Origin: Planctomycetota bacterium
GTDB taxonomy: Bacteria; Planctomycetota; Planctomycetia; Pirellulales; Lacipirellulaceae
NCBI GenBank assembly: GCA_013286045.1
Contig: JABDGM010000007.1
Coordinates: 1-64,000, forward strand
Length of the DNA: 64,000 bases
Direction of reading: 5' to 3'
Part shown: piece by piece, positions 60,284 to 64,000 of the stretch
Position numbering within the stretch: position 1 is the stretch's first letter
How the letters are laid out: every line of letters starts with the position of its first letter
Notes under the pieces: generated by a model
Databases searched by the model: none
What the model was told of the DNA's origin: nothing
What the model saw: only the letters and a program-made list of their open reading frames with translations
Translations under genes and position numbers: made by a program

Positions 60284-63007
60284 TTACGGTCTGTCACTCG
60301 GCGCGCGAGCCTCGATAATCTGTTCTGGAGTGGCGCTCTCGCTGTGCGACGGTTCGACGCCACCGCACAGTAAACCTAAGTCCGAGTCGACAGCATCCCG
60401 CAGCCCGTGATGCCAGCTTTCAAGCAACGCTTCTTTGATCGCTGCATTGCAAGGTTCATTCGGCGTACTTTTGCGCACCATGACAAGTCTTTGAAGAGGA
60501 TCCTGCCAACAGTCAGGGAAACAAGTGATCAATTGTCGGCTCTCATCGTCAGGCATTTTTCCCAACGCTTCTGCCGTGTCCCGACAAAGCGCAGAAAGTC
60601 CACTTTCTTCGCTCGCGACAACACTCACATCTTTTTCGAAAGCAGCATCCGAAAGATCATTGCGTGCCATATTTCCAACTTGAGCGGCAAACCCGCTGCC
60701 GCCGACGCGTGGAAAGGCGGTTTGCAAACCCTTTATAAATAGGTAAGTACCGAGCGGCCCCATCTGCCCGTCGCTTACATTCCGGTCTACCTCACGGGCT
60801 CCGTGTGCCATATTGGCATTCATTGAACTCTCAGAGTTGCTAAACAGATATGTGAATGCCGCCTCGCGGGATAACGTCCAGGGCCAGCTTCCTCGCGGAA
60901 AGGTTTTGTCAGCTGCGAACGGCACAAACTGAATTACATTCGTGACGAATTTTGCGAAGTCGTCCTTCGGCTCAGGAAGCGAGCTGGGTATGGTGAACGA
61001 TATGTCGTTCGGCTCAATCGGTCTTGTCTTGTTAGTTACCGCTGTGGAGAACTTCACATCGCATTTCTGCAGCAACTGGCGGCAGCTAGGAAGCCCGGCT
61101 GCGAACGATGCGAGTTTGTACATCCGGCATAAAGTCAGATCGTTCTGCATTGCTGGTTGCTTAGCGAGTTGATGAAGGAGAAAGTCTGCCCCGGATGAAA
61201 GGACGTGCTCACTATCGCAGTGGTTGGTAATGCCGACGCTTCGCTTATGGATGTCGCTTACGGTGTTTTCGAATGCGCGCTGCTCAAAATGCAAGTCAAA
61301 CTTGGTTGTTGGCATCCCTTGGGTTGTAGTACCGTGCGAACTTATGAATCTGCCGCTCGGCGCGTCGAAATCCATTTGAGTTCCCACACCCGTGATCGTT
61401 AGTACCCCATCATGGATATGAGACTGGTATTCGGGCCGATGGGCCGTATGCACAATCTCCGCCGGGTCCACCTGAACTTTCCACATCCGAGGCTTTTCAC
61501 CGTCCGCGGCGTTCTTGTCTCCAAAGGTCCATCCAAACATCATGCATCCCGCTGGTTCACCATTGTCGTTTGTGCTTCTCCTAATGGTTAGATGAAATTC
61601 CCCTGGTGTCATTAGCCTACTTTGGAATTGTTCGCGCGCTTGCCAGTCAATCGCCGCAAACTCGCCGGATCCAAAGATAAAAGAATGCTCAAGGTGCCAG
61701 GTCGATGTAGATCTCGTCTTAATTTCGAATGCGATTCCATGGTCGATGTTGAACACAGACCGGATGTGTAAAGCGCTGTCAGAGTTTTGAACATTCACGA
61801 AGTCGACTTCAAGCACCGCATCGCCCCAGGAGGCACTCGGAGTCGTTTCATTCAGGGCCTCACTCGTTTTTCGTAGCACCTCATCGACTTCGTCGAGTGG
61901 TTTATCTAATGGCGGCATTGGTGCGAATTCGATAACAGCTATTTTAAGTTTTGCGCCCGCGGGAAGAGTTTCATGTCCATCCTTCTGCAAAGTTGGGAAT
62001 TCCACGGTGATCTTTTCCGACCAATAGCGGCAGGAATGAGTCAGCTTCGCACAAAGCGAGTCGAAGGCTTGTCCATCCGCGCGAGTACCTTCCTTGATTC
62101 CGAGATATTGCAAAAAAAGATCTCGCGAGTCGCGTTTGAGCCCATCGACCTCGATGGCTGTGATTGGGCAAGTAGATAAGTCGCCGCCAATGTCCACCTG
62201 CAAATCGGCAGTGCCAGAACTATCGCTCGACAGAACGACCGTGCGGACTGTGGCAAACGGAAATCCGTGGTCGATTAGGGCTAACCGAATCGCGGCATCT
62301 AGATCTTCGCGAGCTTTCTGCGTATAGCTAAGGCTCTCGCCCTGCTTCCACAAAGTCACAGACTCTTCGAGGGCCGGAAGCTCTTTCTGGCCATAAAATA
62401 CCTGCCACTGCCGAGTACGTTGTCGGGTCGTGAGTGACGTAACAAACCTTTTCTCATCGAGTGACGGTGGAGCTTTTACTATTACTCGGCCTTTGCGAAC
62501 GCGTTTTCCTTCGTCAATGTGTAAGACGACCACATTCTGCTCGTTATCGCGACCCGCTCGCACTTTTGCGTTTGGGCAGCCGGAGTTACGGTATCCGTCC
62601 GTCAACCGGTTTTCCAGCGTTGCGAGGAAATCACTAATGTCGTTCGAGGGCCGGGCGGCCGCTTGATAGATTGAATCGCAAGACAGTGCCGTTCGAAGCT
62701 GTTCTTCCGGAAATAGCGAGACTCCCTCAATCTTAATTCTCTCTGGGTCGCCGAGGTCGTTTGTCGTCAACCTCTTGTCGGTGACTTTTGGATTACCTTG
62801 ATTTGCTTGATCAAGATTTGGCCGCGCTTGGCCATTTGAATCAGCGGCGGGCGCGGCAGCCCGCTTCGAGAGATCAAACGGCTGCAATTCACCAAACGGC
62901 TCTGACGATGAGCTATCGTTCGAGGGTGGCTCAGCCTCTACTGCTCGAATGCCAACCCCTGGCACGATCGCCAATACCATCAACAACAAAATCATTCGAT
63001 ACGGCAT
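60284..63007 (-). CDS. Secreted POTRA-domain protein without an obvious beta-barrel
   Basis: A 907-aa protein from ATG 63007, with signal peptide RMILLLMVLAIVPGVGIRAV; a Ser/Asp/Pro-rich linker follows. Two POTRA-like modules: ERIKIEGVSLFPEEQLRTAL through VVVLHIDEGKRVRKGRVIV, and ITAIEVDGLKRDSRDLFLQY through LKIAVIEFAP. POTRA modules normally precede an outer-membrane barrel (BamA, TamA). Here the last ~500 residues are mixed soluble-looking sequence with many Cys and an acidic/polar pattern, and no repeated amphipathic strands to a terminal aromatic. It might be a partner or adaptor of a BamA-type machine. Confident on the POTRA resemblance, not on role. Confidence 0.62.
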   Translation of the reverse strand: MPYRMILLLMVLAIVPGVGIRAVEAEPPSNDSSSSEPFGELQPFDLSKRAAAPAADSNGQARPNLDQANQGNPKVTDKRLTTNDLGDPERIKIEGVSLFPEEQLRTALSCDSIYQAAARPSNDISDFLATLENRLTDGYRNSGCPNAKVRAGRDNEQNVVVLHIDEGKRVRKGRVIVKAPPSLDEKRFVTSLTTRQRTRQWQVFYGQKELPALEESVTLWKQGESLSYTQKAREDLDAAIRLALIDHGFPFATVRTVVLSSDSSGTADLQVDIGGDLSTCPITAIEVDGLKRDSRDLFLQYLGIKEGTRADGQAFDSLCAKLTHSCRYWSEKITVEFPTLQKDGHETLPAGAKLKIAVIEFAPMPPLDKPLDEVDEVLRKTSEALNETTPSASWGDAVLEVDFVNVQNSDSALHIRSVFNIDHGIAFEIKTRSTSTWHLEHSFIFGSGEFAAIDWQAREQFQSRLMTPGEFHLTIRRSTNDNGEPAGCMMFGWTFGDKNAADGEKPRMWKVQVDPAEIVHTAHRPEYQSHIHDGVLTITGVGTQMDFDAPSGRFISSHGTTTQGMPTTKFDLHFEQRAFENTVSDIHKRSVGITNHCDSEHVLSSGADFLLHQLAKQPAMQNDLTLCRMYKLASFAAGLPSCRQLLQKCDVKFSTAVTNKTRPIEPNDISFTIPSSLPEPKDDFAKFVTNVIQFVPFAADKTFPRGSWPWTLSREAAFTYLFSNSESSMNANMAHGAREVDRNVSDGQMGPLGTYLFIKGLQTAFPRVGGSGFAAQVGNMARNDLSDAAFEKDVSVVASEESGLSALCRDTAEALGKMPDDESRQLITCFPDCWQDPLQRLVMVRKSTPNEPCNAAIKEALLESWHHGLRDAVDSDLGLLCGGVEPSHSESATPEQIIEARAPSDRP

Positions 63008-63250
63008 GGCGCATTCCTTAACACCGCATTCTGTGGGATATCCATCGTCACTCCATTTTAGGCCGGTGCAACCCACCCTCCCAATGCCGGTTTACCGCTG
63101 AAGTCTCAGTACTGGTAAAAGAGCCTCCAGTAGATGCATGCTTTTGCTGCCGCGTATCTTAGCTGGGATTATTCGAGCAGCGAATTTCCCCAGCATTCAG
63201 TGTGTGTTCGATTGGTGTGATTTTGTGATTCATCTGTGTCGAATCCAAAA

Positions 63251-64000
63251 TCAGCGGCGACGACAAATACACGGGCAAAGCGCTATTACGATTGCCAGCA
63301 GGTAGAACGCGGAAGGCTCGGGAACCGTTACCTCCGCGTTGGCAGCTAGGGTCGGGATCGAAGTTCGGCCGAAGTTGCTGCGCCACTGGTTGTAGTCGTT
63401 TTGCGTGTATCGCGTCCCCAACCCGTTTCGCAACACAACGTAGTCGGCCATGTCGACGACGCCGTCGCCATTGAAATCGCCATATAAGATGGATGTCACA
63501 GTAACTAGCGCACTGCTGGACGTAAATTCCGGGATATACGTAAACGGAGTGCCGTCAGCGAGAAACCCGCTCAAAAATTCAGAACCGAAAGCGATGGCAA
63601 TTGGCTGACCAGCCACAAGATTCGCGATCGGTGTTCCATTGAGTTCGAACCCAGTACCAAAGAAATCGACTTCACTTCCGCCTTCAGCTGTCCCCCCAAT
63701 GAAAGCACCTTTGTTGGTTCCAGGTGGATCAGGGTCTGTGCTACTGCCCGAGATTTTGACTACGCTGCCGGACTTTGCATTCAGAATATTCACTAACCCG
63801 CCGGTCATATTTACGATGCTTCCGGCGTTCGCATTCAAAGAATAGATTGCTCCGCCCTGAATATTAACGGTAGTTCCACACAGCGCATTGAAATTACTGC
63901 CGACCGACCCGCCGGTAATCGTCACCTGAGAACCGACGGCTTCTAGATTGTCGCCAATCTTACCGCCGGTCATTGTCAGCGCGCTTCCCCATCCCATCCT
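63251..64000 (-). CDS. Dockerin/PEP-CTERM secreted protein, N-terminus beyond window
   Basis: The frame is open to the right window edge. The visible 248+ residues start with beta-helix-like GG-rich repeats (ALTMTGGKIGDNLEAVGSQV, TVNIQGGAIYSLNANAGSIV). Then come a calcium-binding dockerin-like repeat (YGDFNGDGVVDMADYVVLRN, NDYNQWRSNFGRT) and the PEP-CTERM tail (VPEPSAFYLLAIVIALCPCI, CRRR). The PEP motif, single TM helix and basic end make it an exosortase substrate. It belongs to the same broad class as the 42688 protein, with only one visible dockerin unit. Confidence 0.85.
   Translation of the reverse strand, partial: RMGWGSALTMTGGKIGDNLEAVGSQVTITGGSVGSNFNALCGTTVNIQGGAIYSLNANAGSIVNMTGGLVNILNAKSGSVVKISGSSTDPDPPGTNKGAFIGGTAEGGSEVDFFGTGFELNGTPIANLVAGQPIAIAFGSEFLSGFLADGTPFTYIPEFTSSSALVTVTSILYGDFNGDGVVDMADYVVLRNGLGTRYTQNDYNQWRSNFGRTSIPTLAANAEVTVPEPSAFYLLAIVIALCPCICRRR

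Overview
This 64 kb window is a contig from a planctomycete, probably Pirellulales or a relative. The case rests on family-level features: an ECF-type sigma factor next to a soluble-start/membrane-tail Ser/Thr kinase, two secreted proteins with dockerin-like repeats and PEP-CTERM tails, tyrosine recombinases of the planctomycete integrase type, and a swarm of small 'KHRKLRIAWSV...FSLRTLLIATTL' membrane proteins. Genes are dense and GC is moderate. No rRNA, intact tRNA, CRISPR array or recognisable transposase was seen.

Region 1 (1-8.4 kb, + strand): the 3' end of a GH9 glycoside hydrolase, an abutting sodium:solute symporter (plausibly uptake of released sugars), an ECF-like sigma factor, a Ser/Thr kinase and a very large zinc-ribbon/multi-TM protein. 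Region 2 (8.4-16.2 kb, - strand): a compact seven-gene unit, transcribed right to left, encoding a PspA/IM30 protein, an AAA+ ATPase, a 99-aa helical protein, a membrane-anchored substrate-binding protein fused to an OmpA-like domain, an ABC permease, an ABC ATPase and a membrane-anchored coiled-coil protein. I read this as a candidate envelope-stress or envelope-transport machine. It is the best candidate here for an undescribed multi-component system.

Region 3 (17.1-42.2 kb): a 25 kb genomic island bounded by 44-bp direct repeats (one mismatch), both being the 3' half of a tRNA, probably tRNA-Arg(UCG). A decayed tyrosine integrase sits just inside the right repeat. Cargo: a PaoABC-type molybdenum aldehyde oxidoreductase, a CDF cation transporter, a UvrA-like protein, a luciferase-like oxidoreductase, and a stress-type set (DUF3309, two DUF2294, DUF4142, DUF2171, YciE/DUF892, exonuclease III, SGNH hydrolase, Gfo/Idh/MocA oxidoreductase, Zn-alcohol dehydrogenase, cupin plus Nramp-like transporter). 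At least five cargo genes (glyoxalase/VOC, aldo-keto reductase, alcohol dehydrogenase, LigD phosphoesterase, integrase) are truncated, frameshifted or internally deleted, so the island is old or decaying.

Region 4 (42.7-48.3 kb): a 1187-aa T5SS/PEP-CTERM-repeat surface protein, a secreted hypothetical and a TPR protein. Region 5 (48.6-60.3 kb): a truncated tyrosine recombinase with a conserved leader, then an array of about ten copies of a three-helix small membrane protein. The copies have nearly invariant DNA at both ends and highly variable middles. They are interspersed with tiny, often overlapping membrane-protein genes, several preceded by a repeated GTGCGCGGTAGAAT element that looks like a -10 promoter. 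Region 6 (60.3-64 kb): a POTRA-like secreted protein without an obvious barrel and the 3' part of a second dockerin/PEP-CTERM protein running off the window.

Functional names rest on recognisable family motifs read by eye. No database search was run.
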